In this document: positions 1 to 8,284 of the stretch, one piece after another
How positions within the stretch are numbered: position 1 is the stretch's first letter
How the letters are laid out: each line of letters starts with the position of its first letter
Notes under the pieces: generated by a model
The model's database searches: none
The model's input: the letters and a program-made list of their open reading frames with translations, nothing else
Told to the model about the DNA's origin: nothing
Made by a program: the position numbers and the translations under genes
NCBI GenBank assembly: GCA_000402755.1
Contig: AQSD01000003.1
Location: forward strand, 1-64,000
Direction of reading: 5' to 3'
DNA length: 64,000 nucleotides
Source of the DNA: Fidelibacterota bacterium SCGC AAA160-B08
GTDB taxonomy: Bacteria > Fidelibacterota > Marinisomatia > Marinisomatales > Marinisomataceae

Positions 1-1
1 A

Positions 2-1174
2 TGGGCGGTAGCAATCCCTATTTATTCTTATTTATATGGACATGAAGGCGATTCTTTCTTTGAAGGTGCAAACATTATTTGGAATGCAAAAATACGCTAT
101 CTAGGTGTTGGAGCAATGGTAGTTGGTGGAATCTGGTCTGTTATTCAATTAGCAAAACCTCTTGTTGAAAGTATTCAGTTAAGTCTAAAAACTTTAGGCG
201 ACAATGCTAAGGATGTTCCGTTAGAAGAAAGAGATCTTCCTATTAATTATGTCTTTATAGCTATCCTATTAATGCTTGTACCTATATCGTATACATATTT
301 TGATATTATCCCATCTTGGACTTCTGCGATCACACTATCTATTATTATGTGTATCTTTGGATTTCTATTCTCTGCTGTTGCTGCTTATATGGCAGGAGTA
401 GTAGGGTCTTCGAATAATCCTATATCAGGTGTAACTATTGCTACAATCTTATTCAGTTCATTATTAATTATTACTTTCTTTGATGTAGACTCATCCAAGG
501 GAGGAGCTGCTGCTATTCTTATTGGTGCAGTAGTATGCTGTGCTGCAGCAATTGGTGGAGATAACTTACAAGACCTTAAAACGGGTAATATTGTTGGTGC
601 TACACCATGGAAACAGCAACTTATGCAGTTAGTTGGTGTTATTAGCTCTGCGCTAACGCTTGGAATTGTTTTAACGCTACTACATGAAGCGTATGGCATT
701 GGAAGCTCAGACTTACCGGCTCCTCAAGCAGTACTTATGACTAGTGTAGCAAATGGCGTATTCTCTGGCAATCTGGAATGGGGAATGATTTATGCTGGAG
801 GAATATTAGGGATATTAATTATTATGCTTGATCAATATCAATTACGCAGAGGAGCAGAGTTCAGAGTTCCTATACTAGCAGTTGCGATTGGAATTTATTT
901 ACCTATTGAATTAACTCTTCCTATTTTTGTCGGTGGAATGCTTAATCATTTTGCTGGAAAAACTGCTTCTGACTCAGGTAAAAATAATGGCTTATTACTA
1001 GCTTCAGGTTTAATTACAGGAGAAGCATTGATGGCTATATTTATTGCCGTACCTTTATTCTATGATAAAAATTTCTGGCCTGAATATGCACTTCCTTCTC
1101 CTTATAATGACTTGGTAGGATTTGCTCTGATAGCAACTATTATTTATGGATTATACAAAGTAGCGAAGAAATAA
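2..1174 (+). CDS. OPT-family oligopeptide transporter, C-terminal part (5' truncated by window edge)
   Basis: The frame is open from base 2 with no start codon nearby, so this is the last ~390 residues of a longer membrane protein; OPT proteins usually have 550-750 residues. It is a run of long hydrophobic helices with the family-like stretch WKQQLMQLVGV followed by a PAPQA motif. OPT proteins are proton-coupled importers of small peptides, or of metal chelates in the YSL branch; the substrate here cannot be told. The stop lies 4 bases from the stop of the convergent SPOR gene, leaving no room for a terminator. Family call is confident, substrate is not. Confidence 0.8.
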   Translation, partial: WAVAIPIYSYLYGHEGDSFFEGANIIWNAKIRYLGVGAMVVGGIWSVIQLAKPLVESIQLSLKTLGDNAKDVPLEERDLPINYVFIAILLMLVPISYTYFDIIPSWTSAITLSIIMCIFGFLFSAVAAYMAGVVGSSNNPISGVTIATILFSSLLIITFFDVDSSKGGAAAILIGAVVCCAAAIGGDNLQDLKTGNIVGATPWKQQLMQLVGVISSALTLGIVLTLLHEAYGIGSSDLPAPQAVLMTSVANGVFSGNLEWGMIYAGGILGILIIMLDQYQLRRGAEFRVPILAVAIGIYLPIELTLPIFVGGMLNHFAGKTASDSGKNNGLLLASGLITGEALMAIFIAVPLFYDKNFWPEYALPSPYNDLVGFALIATIIYGLYKVAKK

Positions 1175-1178
1175 ATCT

Positions 1179-1823
1179 TCAATATCCAGATATAATAAAA
1201 TCGATATTCTTATTCTTCAGTTTCTTTGCTTGTTTTTCTACTGAAGCATATGACTTGAAATGACTACCCCTTACATAATAGATCATTTTACCTCTATTCA
1301 TCACTTGGCTAATCTGAATATTTGATAAACCATCTTCTAACAAAGATTGTTTTAAGATATTTGCACTCTCTTTTTTACTGTAAGCACCAAATTGAACAAA
1401 CCATATATTATTTTTCTTAGAAGGTTTTTTTGTTTTTTTTGAGAATCCTGAACTATTTAATTTTTTCTGATAAACCTTTAAAGAATCTGTTTGCCCTGCA
1501 GCAGCTAATGATCTAAAGAATAAGTCTTTAGAGATATCATTTATTAAATGTTTTGGAGCCTCTACATTAAACTCTTTGAATAAACTAGATGCAGAAATAT
1601 ATGAACCTCTAGCATAGTTAATTTCAGCTTTTTTTAATACCGACAACCAATAGTAGTCAGATTTATCATTGGACTTAATAATCTTATCATAAATTTTAGA
1701 CGCTTTATCTGCATCTATAGCACTGAGGGCTTCCTGGTAAAGTATTGCTGAATCTGTAGTTTGGCTAAATAACATATTTACAGCACAAACTAATATAGCG
1801 ATCGTCCTAATTAATATTCTCAT
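1179..1823 (-). CDS. Exported SPOR-domain protein
   Basis: A 214-residue protein with an N-terminal signal-like helix (MRILIRTIAILVCAVNMLFS) and helical, TPR-like sequence at about 25-125. The C-terminal SPOR domain (about 141-214) opens with WFVQFGAYSKKESA. SPOR domains bind denuded glycan strands of septal peptidoglycan, so the protein is probably periplasmic and localises to the division site. Its start overlaps the end of the upstream TPR gene by 17 bases, indicating co-translation and possibly joint function. The lysine-rich linker before the SPOR domain is a flexible spacer. The role beyond peptidoglycan binding is unknown. Confidence 0.8.
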   Translation of the reverse strand: MRILIRTIAILVCAVNMLFSQTTDSAILYQEALSAIDADKASKIYDKIIKSNDKSDYYWLSVLKKAEINYARGSYISASSLFKEFNVEAPKHLINDISKDLFFRSLAAAGQTDSLKVYQKKLNSSGFSKKTKKPSKKNNIWFVQFGAYSKKESANILKQSLLEDGLSNIQISQVMNRGKMIYYVRGSHFKSYASVEKQAKKLKNKNIDFIISGY

Positions 1824-2856
1824 TTTGAATTATATCATTGCAGAAACTCGACAAAGCTTTTCTTGTATCAAAATTATCTGAATCTATTTTCATTCTATTA
1901 AGCCTTATGACATATGATTTATTAGAGCTTTTTGAGTGATAATCAAATTTTGGCATAAACTTTTCTACTAGCTCTATCGCTTCGTCCTTTTCGCTTTTTT
2001 CAAGATGAATATCAACTAATCGATTAAAAGCATAGCTATTAAACTCATCATCTAAAACTTTTTTATACAAACTCTCTACATCATCAAATCTTTTTTCATC
2101 AAATAAGAGATTTTCAATTTTCTTAAATGCGGTAACGCTAGCACTTGGATTTGATTTCGAGAACATAATAAGATACTCCATAACTAAATCTGCATTGTCA
2201 ATATAATGCGAAGAAAGCTCTAAATAAGATTCACTATATATATGATCTGATTTAATACTCTTTTTTAAGTAATACAGATAATTCTTTTCATTCTTTTTAT
2301 CTTTATAGTCCATAGCAATAAAATAATTGAGCTTAGATTCATCCCTTTTCTTAATCTCAGGATAATATTTTATCAACTTTTTTTCATATTGAAGCGCATC
2401 ATCCCATGATTTATTTTCGGTAGCGATATTCTTTAACATACCTAAAGACCATTTATTTTTAGAATCTATATCTAATATTTTTTTGAATTCGTCTTCTGCT
2501 CTGACTGTATTTCCAAGCTCCAAATAATCTAAGCCTAACGCTTGATGAATCTGGATTTTTAAATCTTTTGATAACTTTGGTCTAATAATAATAGTCTGAT
2601 GAATCTTAGTAGCCTGATTGATATCTCTATCTCTTAGAAGATTTCCCAATAGTAGATATGCCTCTGTATTGTTTGAATCTTTAGCGATGATATTTTTTAA
2701 GATTGTAAATGCTTTCTTATGATTATTATCAATAATCGCTTTTAATGCCTGATTATATACTTCAATGTCACTTGGTTGTTGTGATGGTCTTCTATTGATG
2801 AAGTAGAAAACAGCGATTGCAATAAATATCAGAAGGAAGTAGATAATATTAAGAAT
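1807..2856 (-). CDS. Membrane-anchored TPR protein, probable AUU start
   Basis: The longest reading with an ATG/GTG/TTG start begins with TTG at 2649 and gives 280 residues, but the frame stays open 5' to the stop at 2871. The extra residues form one transmembrane helix (IILNIIYFLLIFIAIAVFYF) and the first TPR helices (NNTEAYLLLGNLLRD, which contains the internal TTG). No ATG, GTG or TTG lies in the extension. An ATT at 2856-2854 stands 5 bases behind AAGGAG, overlapping the end of the LapA gene, so I annotate AUU initiation (349 residues). The domain order is a membrane anchor followed by TPR repeats. Its function is unknown; the neighbours suggest cell-envelope work. Family confidence is good, start confidence moderate. 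Confidence 0.65.
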   Translation of the reverse strand: MLNIIYFLLIFIAIAVFYFINRRPSQQPSDIEVYNQALKAIIDNNHKKAFTILKNIIAKDSNNTEAYLLLGNLLRDRDINQATKIHQTIIIRPKLSKDLKIQIHQALGLDYLELGNTVRAEDEFKKILDIDSKNKWSLGMLKNIATENKSWDDALQYEKKLIKYYPEIKKRDESKLNYFIAMDYKDKKNEKNYLYYLKKSIKSDHIYSESYLELSSHYIDNADLVMEYLIMFSKSNPSASVTAFKKIENLLFDEKRFDDVESLYKKVLDDEFNSYAFNRLVDIHLEKSEKDEAIELVEKFMPKFDYHSKSSNKSYVIRLNRMKIDSDNFDTRKALSSFCNDIIQNENIN

Positions 2857-2858
2857 AA

Positions 2859-3173
2859 TTACTCCTTTTCAGTGAAACTAAATTCTTCGCCAACAGCTAC
2901 ATTTCTTAAACTATCAAGCTCTTCTGAAACATCTTTATTTGTTTTGACGAGTTTTGATATTTCTGAGCGATAAGAGAAGACAGATTTGAGTGATATAATA
3001 TATCCTATAATCACACCTATCATTGTAAATAAGATGAAGGCTAAATAGCCTGGAATTGAATATCCATTATCTCTAAAAAAATAGATTACAATAGGTTCAC
3101 TATTTTTATCAAATAGCAAAAAAGTTCCAGCCAAAAAACTTAAGAAAAATAATACTCTTAGTATTCTAAACAT
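2859..3173 (-). CDS. LapA-domain (DUF1049) inner-membrane protein
   Basis: A 104-residue protein with two transmembrane helices (about 4-20 and 41-62) separated by a short segment containing IVIYFF, followed by a cytoplasmic coiled-coil tail (about 70-100). This is the layout of the lipopolysaccharide-assembly LapA domain, which in Enterobacteria works with LapB on LpxC turnover. The downstream partner here is a membrane TPR protein; LapB is also a membrane-anchored TPR protein, so a LapA/LapB-like pair is an attractive but unproven reading. The start overlaps the miaB stop as TAATG. Confidence 0.7.
   Translation of the reverse strand: MFRILRVLFFLSFLAGTFLLFDKNSEPIVIYFFRDNGYSIPGYLAFILFTMIGVIIGYIISLKSVFSYRSEISKLVKTNKDVSEELDSLRNVAVGEEFSFTEKE
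2862..2867 (-). promoter_or_regulatory. Shine-Dalgarno (AAGGAG) deciding the AUU start of the TPR gene
   Basis: AAGGAG lies within the last codons of the LapA gene, 5 bases upstream of the ATT at 2856. No canonical start codon follows within any workable distance. The spacing and the transmembrane helix encoded immediately downstream are the basis for the non-canonical start. Confidence 0.5.
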
Positions 3174-4498
3174 TATGCTCCTGTTATTTCTTTTCCACGT
3201 AAAATTACACCACTAGCTTCTACAATCTCTACTGGAATAATATCCTTAATTTTACTATGATTTTTTTCCACAATCACCCATTCATTCGAATCGGTTCTTC
3301 CAGCCCAATGATTTGCAGATTTTTTACTTTCTTTTTCTATTAAAACTTGTTCAAAATTTCCAACTTTTTTCATATTTAGTTCAAGCGTATGTTTTCTTTG
3401 TAGCTTAAGCATCTCATCCAATCTATCTTTCTTTAGCTGTTTTGGAAGTTGATCTGAAAATTGAGCTGCCCTCGTATATGGTCTTGAAGAATATTTAAAA
3501 GTGTAAGCAGAATTAAATTTGATTTTCTCCATCAAGTCTAAGGTCTCTCTAAATTGTTCATCAGTTTCTCCTGGAAATCCTACAATAATATCTGTAGATA
3601 AACCGCAATTAGGCATAATCTCTCTAATTTTTTTAGCCATATAATAAAAGTGTTCTCTTGTATAGGTTCTATTCATACGCTTTAATACTTCATTTGATCC
3701 TGATTGCATTGGAAAGTGTACATAGTTACAAATATTAGCTCTAGAAGCCATTACTTCTAATAATTCTACATTGATATCTTGTGGATGAGGCGATGTATAT
3801 CTAATTCTTTTAACGCCAGGAATATCAGATACTGCCAATAGTAAATCAGCAAATGATTTCTTTTCATGTTTATAAGAGTTTACATTTTGTCCCAATAAAG
3901 TGATTTCTACATAACCTTCGTCTACTGCTTTTTTTACTTCCGTAACAACACTCTCAACACTTCTACTTCTTTCTCTTCCTCTAGTAAAAGGAACTATACA
4001 AAAAGAACAAAACTTGTCACAACCTCTCATGATAGAAACCCATGCATTAAAAGTATCTCCTCTGCTTGGAAACATATCTTCATATACTTCATATTTTGAT
4101 AATTTTGTATCAACAATACTCTTTTTTTCTATGAGATGTCTATTCATTAATTTTGGAATATTTCTATAAGAATCAGGGCCTAAAATAATATCTACATATG
4201 GTTTATTTTTTAATAAATCATCTTTAAGATTCTGTGCCATACAACCAAGAACTCCGATGATTAATTCTGGCTTTAATTGTTTTATTTTTCGGAGATTACC
4301 TAAGCGTGAATGAACCTTAACTTCTGCATTTTCTCTTATAGCACACGTATTAAGAAAGATTGCATCTGCCTCATGAAGATCTTGTGTTTTCTCTAAGCCT
4401 AATTTTAATAATATGCCTTCAACGAGCTCAGAATCAGCTGTATTCATTTGGCACCCATAAGTCTCAAGAACGAATTTTTTAATAGGAAGGGTTTGCAT
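3173..4498 (-). CDS. miaB: tRNA-2-methylthio-N6-dimethylallyladenosine synthase MiaB
   Basis: A radical-SAM methylthiotransferase of 441 residues, normal for the family. The N-terminal domain carries the three cysteines for the auxiliary 4Fe-4S cluster (C16 in TYGCQMN, C52, C86). The radical-SAM motif CxxxCxxC is C160/C164/C167 (GCDKFCSFCIVPFTRGRERS). The last ~65 residues form a TRAM RNA-binding domain. MiaB adds a methylthio group to i6A37 of tRNAs reading UNN codons. The FTRGRERSR stretch favours MiaB over MtaB or RimO. It lies in a run with the M23 peptidase upstream and LapA downstream. Confidence 0.93.
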   Translation of the reverse strand: MQTLPIKKFVLETYGCQMNTADSELVEGILLKLGLEKTQDLHEADAIFLNTCAIRENAEVKVHSRLGNLRKIKQLKPELIIGVLGCMAQNLKDDLLKNKPYVDIILGPDSYRNIPKLMNRHLIEKKSIVDTKLSKYEVYEDMFPSRGDTFNAWVSIMRGCDKFCSFCIVPFTRGRERSRSVESVVTEVKKAVDEGYVEITLLGQNVNSYKHEKKSFADLLLAVSDIPGVKRIRYTSPHPQDINVELLEVMASRANICNYVHFPMQSGSNEVLKRMNRTYTREHFYYMAKKIREIMPNCGLSTDIIVGFPGETDEQFRETLDLMEKIKFNSAYTFKYSSRPYTRAAQFSDQLPKQLKKDRLDEMLKLQRKHTLELNMKKVGNFEQVLIEKESKKSANHWAGRTDSNEWVIVEKNHSKIKDIIPVEIVEASGVILRGKEITGA

Positions 4499-5395
4499 TT
4501 ATTTTATATATCCTGTGAAAAAATATTTTGCAGGATCTTCTACTTTTTTATTTTTATGAACTTCATAATGTAAATGAAAACCAGCTGCTCTTCCACTGTT
4601 ACCGGACTTTCCAACTAAGTCCCCTCTTTTAATTTTTTGACCCTTCTTTACTTTTATTTTATATAAATGTGCATAAATTGTCTCATAGCCATAACCATGA
4701 TCAACTTTAACATACCTACCCCAGCCAGAATCATATTGAGCTTTTGTAACAACACCATCTCCCGTTGCTACTACATCTGTATTCAGATTAACAGCAAAGT
4801 CTAATCCACGATGCATCCTTCTTTTTCCGTCTATTGGGTCTGTTCTATAGCCATATCCAGATCCCAAATATGCATTTACAGGACTAATAGATGGAACATG
4901 TGAGTACATCTTTTCGTTTGATTTAATTTTATTAAAAATAGTATTATAACTATCCTTTTCAAGATTTACAGTATATGATAAGGAATCAATCTTATCTTTA
5001 AGCTGAAACAAAATGCTAGTAGCATCTTTATCTTCTGTAGAAACCTCTTCTACTGAACCTCCAGTACCTTGAGTCTTAACATCTTCGCTGAGAGGTGGAA
5101 TTGCAGCATAGGTTCTAAGTTCTTTATCTCTTTCTTCAATTAAGAGCAATTCTTTTTCAAGCTCTGCTATCTTCATGATAAGTTCTTCGGATACATTTGC
5201 ATATTTTTCATCTGTTTCTTGCAGTTTATCCTTATAATATTGATTAGAAAATTCTATTGATAGATAATAATTAATACTAATAAAGACTATGATAACAAAT
5301 GCAAAACTTGCAAATATATTAAGCACTGAAAAATTGATTTGATGCAATCTTTCAGATGATAAGTATTGAAATAAAAAGAATTTTTTCTTTATCAT
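4499..5395 (-). CDS. M23 (LytM/DipM-type) peptidoglycan endopeptidase
   Basis: A 298-residue protein with one transmembrane helix (about 22-44), a coiled coil (about 55-95 and 125-160) and a C-terminal M23 domain. The zinc and catalytic residues are intact: H195 and D199 (HRGLD), H242 (YAHL), and H274/H276 (FHLHYE). With all ligands present it should be an active D,D-endopeptidase rather than an EnvC-like activator. The fold resembles the M23 peptidases cutting cross-links during division or elongation. It overlaps neither neighbour but is only a base or so from miaB. Confidence 0.88.
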   Translation of the reverse strand: MIKKKFFLFQYLSSERLHQINFSVLNIFASFAFVIIVFISINYYLSIEFSNQYYKDKLQETDEKYANVSEELIMKIAELEKELLLIEERDKELRTYAAIPPLSEDVKTQGTGGSVEEVSTEDKDATSILFQLKDKIDSLSYTVNLEKDSYNTIFNKIKSNEKMYSHVPSISPVNAYLGSGYGYRTDPIDGKRRMHRGLDFAVNLNTDVVATGDGVVTKAQYDSGWGRYVKVDHGYGYETIYAHLYKIKVKKGQKIKRGDLVGKSGNSGRAAGFHLHYEVHKNKKVEDPAKYFFTGYIK

Positions 5396-5398
5396 ACT

Positions 5399-5716
5399 CT
5401 ATTCGCTCTCTTTATTTTTTTCTTTAGTATCATGATGTATAGATTCTTTTTTGTCTGAAATTTTCTTTTTTATTTCTACAATATTTTCAATTAATCCGAT
5501 ATAACGTTTATCTCCAACAAAATTAAGTACATTCTTATCTTGAGTTTTCACGAACACATATAAGCCTAGCTTGACATATAGGCTAGAGAGTTTTCTTTCT
5601 AATTGCAGGATATCTATACGCAACTTACTGTTGTGAGTAAATTCTTCTGCTTTTTCTGAAGCAACTACACTCCACTCAGAAACGTTATTTTTTAAATCTT
5701 CCCAAAATTTATTCAT
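5399..5716 (-). CDS. Small helical protein of unknown function
   Basis: About 105 residues from the ATG at 5716; an in-frame TTG at 5725 would add three residues. It is strongly charged and helical, with no signal peptide or membrane span; the middle (about 30-55, KLRIDILQLERKLSSLYVKLG) looks like a coiled coil and the tail is lysine/glutamate rich. I do not recognise a family. It sits between the ftsZ terminator hairpin and the M23 peptidase gene, 3 bases from the latter, so it is probably co-expressed with envelope genes. No good Shine-Dalgarno is visible. Confidence 0.55.
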   Translation of the reverse strand: MNKFWEDLKNNVSEWSVVASEKAEEFTHNSKLRIDILQLERKLSSLYVKLGLYVFVKTQDKNVLNFVGDKRYIGLIENIVEIKKKISDKKESIHHDTKEKNKESE

Positions 5717-5762
5717 AGCATACAATTTATAGATGAAAACAAATATAGCAAAGAGTTTAAGA

Positions 5763-5792
5763 GGCTCCCAAACTAAGGATTAGTTGGGAGCC
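5763..5792 (-). terminator. Strong hairpin downstream of ftsZ, probable transcription terminator
   Basis: GGCTCCCAA pairs perfectly with TTGGGAGCC, extended by CTAA/TTAG across a one-base bulge, with a three-base loop. It starts 27 bases past the ftsZ stop. On the minus strand the tract after the stem (TCTTAAACTC) is only moderately U-rich, so termination may be partial. It is the only clear hairpin of this strength I found in an intergenic space here, and it marks the end of the dcw cluster. Confidence 0.65.
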
Positions 5793-5818
5793 ATCTCGTT
5801 TATTGGTAGCCAACCAAA

Positions 5819-7018
5819 TTATCTTTGTTTTCTTATATAAGCAGGGACCTCTAAGTCTTGGCTTTGATCAAAATCATCAAATACTAAAGTGGGCCCATCA
5901 CTTCCATTATCTTCATATCTTACAGAGTCATCAAATTCAAATCCTTCTGGATTGTTTTTTTGATATAATGTTGTATTTGGAGTATCCATAAGCTCTTCAC
6001 TTTTTCTATCAGAGCTATGAGACATTCTTTCTTTTAACATTTCTTTTTGTTCAATTGGTTTACGATTGAACCCTGTTGCAATAACAGTAACTTGAAGCTC
6101 ATCTTCCATATTTTCATCAACGCGAACTCCAAAGATAACTTTTACCCCTTGACCTGCTTCTTCGTGGATAAGTTTCATCGCGGCATCAACTTCGAGCAAA
6201 GTCATTTTTTTATTTCCGGTTATATTCACTAATACTGCCTGAGCTCCACTGATTGACTGAGAGTCTAACAAAGGACTACAAATAGCTTGTTGAGCAGCTA
6301 ATACCGCTCTTTCTTCTCCTCTTGCAGTTCCTGCGCCTATTACAGCATCACCCATACCACTCATTACTGATTCTACATCAGCAAAATCAATATTTACATT
6401 TCCCTGTTTATTAATTAGGTCTGATATGCTCTTAGCTGCTTGCAATAATATGGCATCTGATTCTTTAAATCCATCTTCAAATGTTGTAGCGTTATCAACA
6501 ACAGATAATAATTTCTGATTCGGAACGATAATCAACGTATCACAAAAATTTCTCATTGAAGCAACGCCTTTAAGTGCTGATTCCATTTTTTTTGAACCTT
6601 CAAAAGTAAATGGGAGAGTAACAATACATACGGTTAGGATACCTAAATCTTTGCATACCTTCGCTACAACTGGAGCTGCTCCTGTACCAGTTCCACCACC
6701 CATTCCTGCAGTAACAAATACTAAATCTGCTCCCGCAACCAATGAAGCAACAGCATCTTTATCATGCATAATAGCTTTTCTTCCAATCTCAGGTTTTGCT
6801 CCGGCGCCCAATCCTTTCGTAAGATCTTTTCCAATCTGAAGTTTTGTTTCCGCTGGATTGCTTCCCAAGTCTTGAGCATCTGTATTAATGGCAATAAATT
6901 CTACTCCGTCCATACCTGAAGTAATCATTCTATTTATTGCATTACCTCCAGCACCTCCAATTCCAAGTACTTTAATCCTCGCTCTTTGGCTTGCTAACTC
7001 ATCAAATTCAAATAACAT
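5819..7018 (-). CDS. ftsZ: Cell division GTPase FtsZ
   Basis: The tubulin homologue that forms the division ring; 399 residues. The GTP-binding signature GGGTGTG is at 107-113, and the T7-loop region is conserved (NIDFADVESVMSG). A variable, acidic linker (about 325-385) leads to the conserved C-terminal peptide VPAYIRKQR, which docks FtsA and other membrane tethers. A good Shine-Dalgarno (AAGGAG) precedes the ATG. It is the last gene of the dcw cluster, 24 bases after ftsA, and is followed by a hairpin terminator. Confidence 0.97.
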   Translation of the reverse strand: MLFEFDELASQRARIKVLGIGGAGGNAINRMITSGMDGVEFIAINTDAQDLGSNPAETKLQIGKDLTKGLGAGAKPEIGRKAIMHDKDAVASLVAGADLVFVTAGMGGGTGTGAAPVVAKVCKDLGILTVCIVTLPFTFEGSKKMESALKGVASMRNFCDTLIIVPNQKLLSVVDNATTFEDGFKESDAILLQAAKSISDLINKQGNVNIDFADVESVMSGMGDAVIGAGTARGEERAVLAAQQAICSPLLDSQSISGAQAVLVNITGNKKMTLLEVDAAMKLIHEEAGQGVKVIFGVRVDENMEDELQVTVIATGFNRKPIEQKEMLKERMSHSSDRKSEELMDTPNTTLYQKNNPEGFEFDDSVRYEDNGSDGPTLVFDDFDQSQDLEVPAYIRKQR

Positions 7019-7042
7019 ACTAATCTCCTTTTTATATTTTTT

Positions 7043-8284
7043 TTACTCAAAAAACCCTTTCCATACACTGGAAATGCTTTTTGTAATTGATTCAAAATTT
7101 TTAATTCCAACAGTTGGACTACTATCTTCAACGTTAAATATTGGCCAAGATAGTAGGCCAATCAAAGTGGAAAGCTCTCTTCTGTCTTCTAGATTTTCTT
7201 TAAACACAGTATTACTTATTGGTAGATACTCACATTTTGTATCTTCAAAATGTTTTTTAAATAATAAATCTAAATTTTTTACGTTAGATCCACCGCCTGT
7301 AATCTTGATACCTGATCTTATATCCGCAACATCAATACGCAATAATTTCATCTCAGATTTTATTTGGTCGATAATATCTTCATATCTTAATTCAGCAATT
7401 TTAGATATCTCTTGCTTATTTATACTCTTTGTTAGGTCATCGTTATGTATAGATAGTTCAAAATTAGATTCAGCATCTGCAAAATCTGACAACGCAGAAA
7501 CATGTTCATGCTTAATTTTTTCTGCCTGCTTTATAGATGTTTGAAGATAAGCAGCTATGTCTTTTGTAACAGATTTTGAACCCAATGGAATCACTTTAGA
7601 ATGAATTAAATAATTATCTTTATATAATAACATATTGGTCTTATCTGCACCTACATCTATAAACATGACACCTAGATCTTGATCATCCTTATTAAGATTT
7701 GCAGACGCTGCTGCCAAGCCGTCAAATACAGGATTCACTTCAATGCTCAAATCATCGCTAAAACAATGATCGATTTGTGATAAATTGAAATTTTTAATAT
7801 GAATTACATGTGATTTTGCATCAATAGATTTACCTATCATCCCAAGAGGGTTACGTATGAGCGATGAACCATCTATAAAAAATCCTCTTTCTAGATTATG
7901 TAATACATATCTATCAGAAGAAACTTGAATATCAGAACATTGAGTTAGCAATTTTTGTTTTGTACTATCATTCACCTCAAATTCAGAATTATCTTTTGAT
8001 CTAATCCGTGTCGATGAATTAATTGATTTAATATTTTTTCCAGATACTGAAACCCATGCGTCGTCATCGATATTAATTTTAGCATCTTTTTCCATTTTCT
8101 CGATTAAATATTCCAAACCACCAAGTAGCGCCTCTTTGTCTACAATATCTCCATTGCTGATACTATCTGTTTGTATAGATCGAATAGATAAAATTTCTAT
8201 TTGATCATCATTTATTATTCTTCCAACAGCTCCTTTAATACTAAAAGATCCTAAGTCAAAAGCTACTTGTATTCTATTTTTCAT
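7043..8284 (-). CDS. ftsA: Cell division protein FtsA
   Basis: Actin-like membrane tether for FtsZ, 413 residues. The first phosphate loop is FDLGSFSIKGAVG at about 9-21, and the second phosphate region is MFIDVGADKTNMLLY. The adenosine region is KITGGGSNVKNL. The last ~15 residues (SISSVWKGFFE) fit the amphipathic membrane-targeting helix. It shares a base with ftsQ and lies just upstream of ftsZ, the standard ftsQ-ftsA-ftsZ order. Confidence 0.95.
   Translation of the reverse strand: MKNRIQVAFDLGSFSIKGAVGRIINDDQIEILSIRSIQTDSISNGDIVDKEALLGGLEYLIEKMEKDAKINIDDDAWVSVSGKNIKSINSSTRIRSKDNSEFEVNDSTKQKLLTQCSDIQVSSDRYVLHNLERGFFIDGSSLIRNPLGMIGKSIDAKSHVIHIKNFNLSQIDHCFSDDLSIEVNPVFDGLAAASANLNKDDQDLGVMFIDVGADKTNMLLYKDNYLIHSKVIPLGSKSVTKDIAAYLQTSIKQAEKIKHEHVSALSDFADAESNFELSIHNDDLTKSINKQEISKIAELRYEDIIDQIKSEMKLLRIDVADIRSGIKITGGGSNVKNLDLLFKKHFEDTKCEYLPISNTVFKENLEDRRELSTLIGLLSWPIFNVEDSSPTVGIKNFESITKSISSVWKGFFE

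Noticed and set aside
1807..2858. Frameshift or pseudogene explanation for the truncated TPR start
   Set aside because: The frame is open without interruption from the LapA overlap, with sensible protein sequence throughout, so a non-canonical start is simpler than a broken gene.
6888..7544. 218-residue open frame on the plus strand across ftsA/ftsZ
   Set aside because: It lies antisense to strongly conserved ftsA and ftsZ coding sequence and its translation is low-complexity, serine/leucine-rich; it is a shadow frame.
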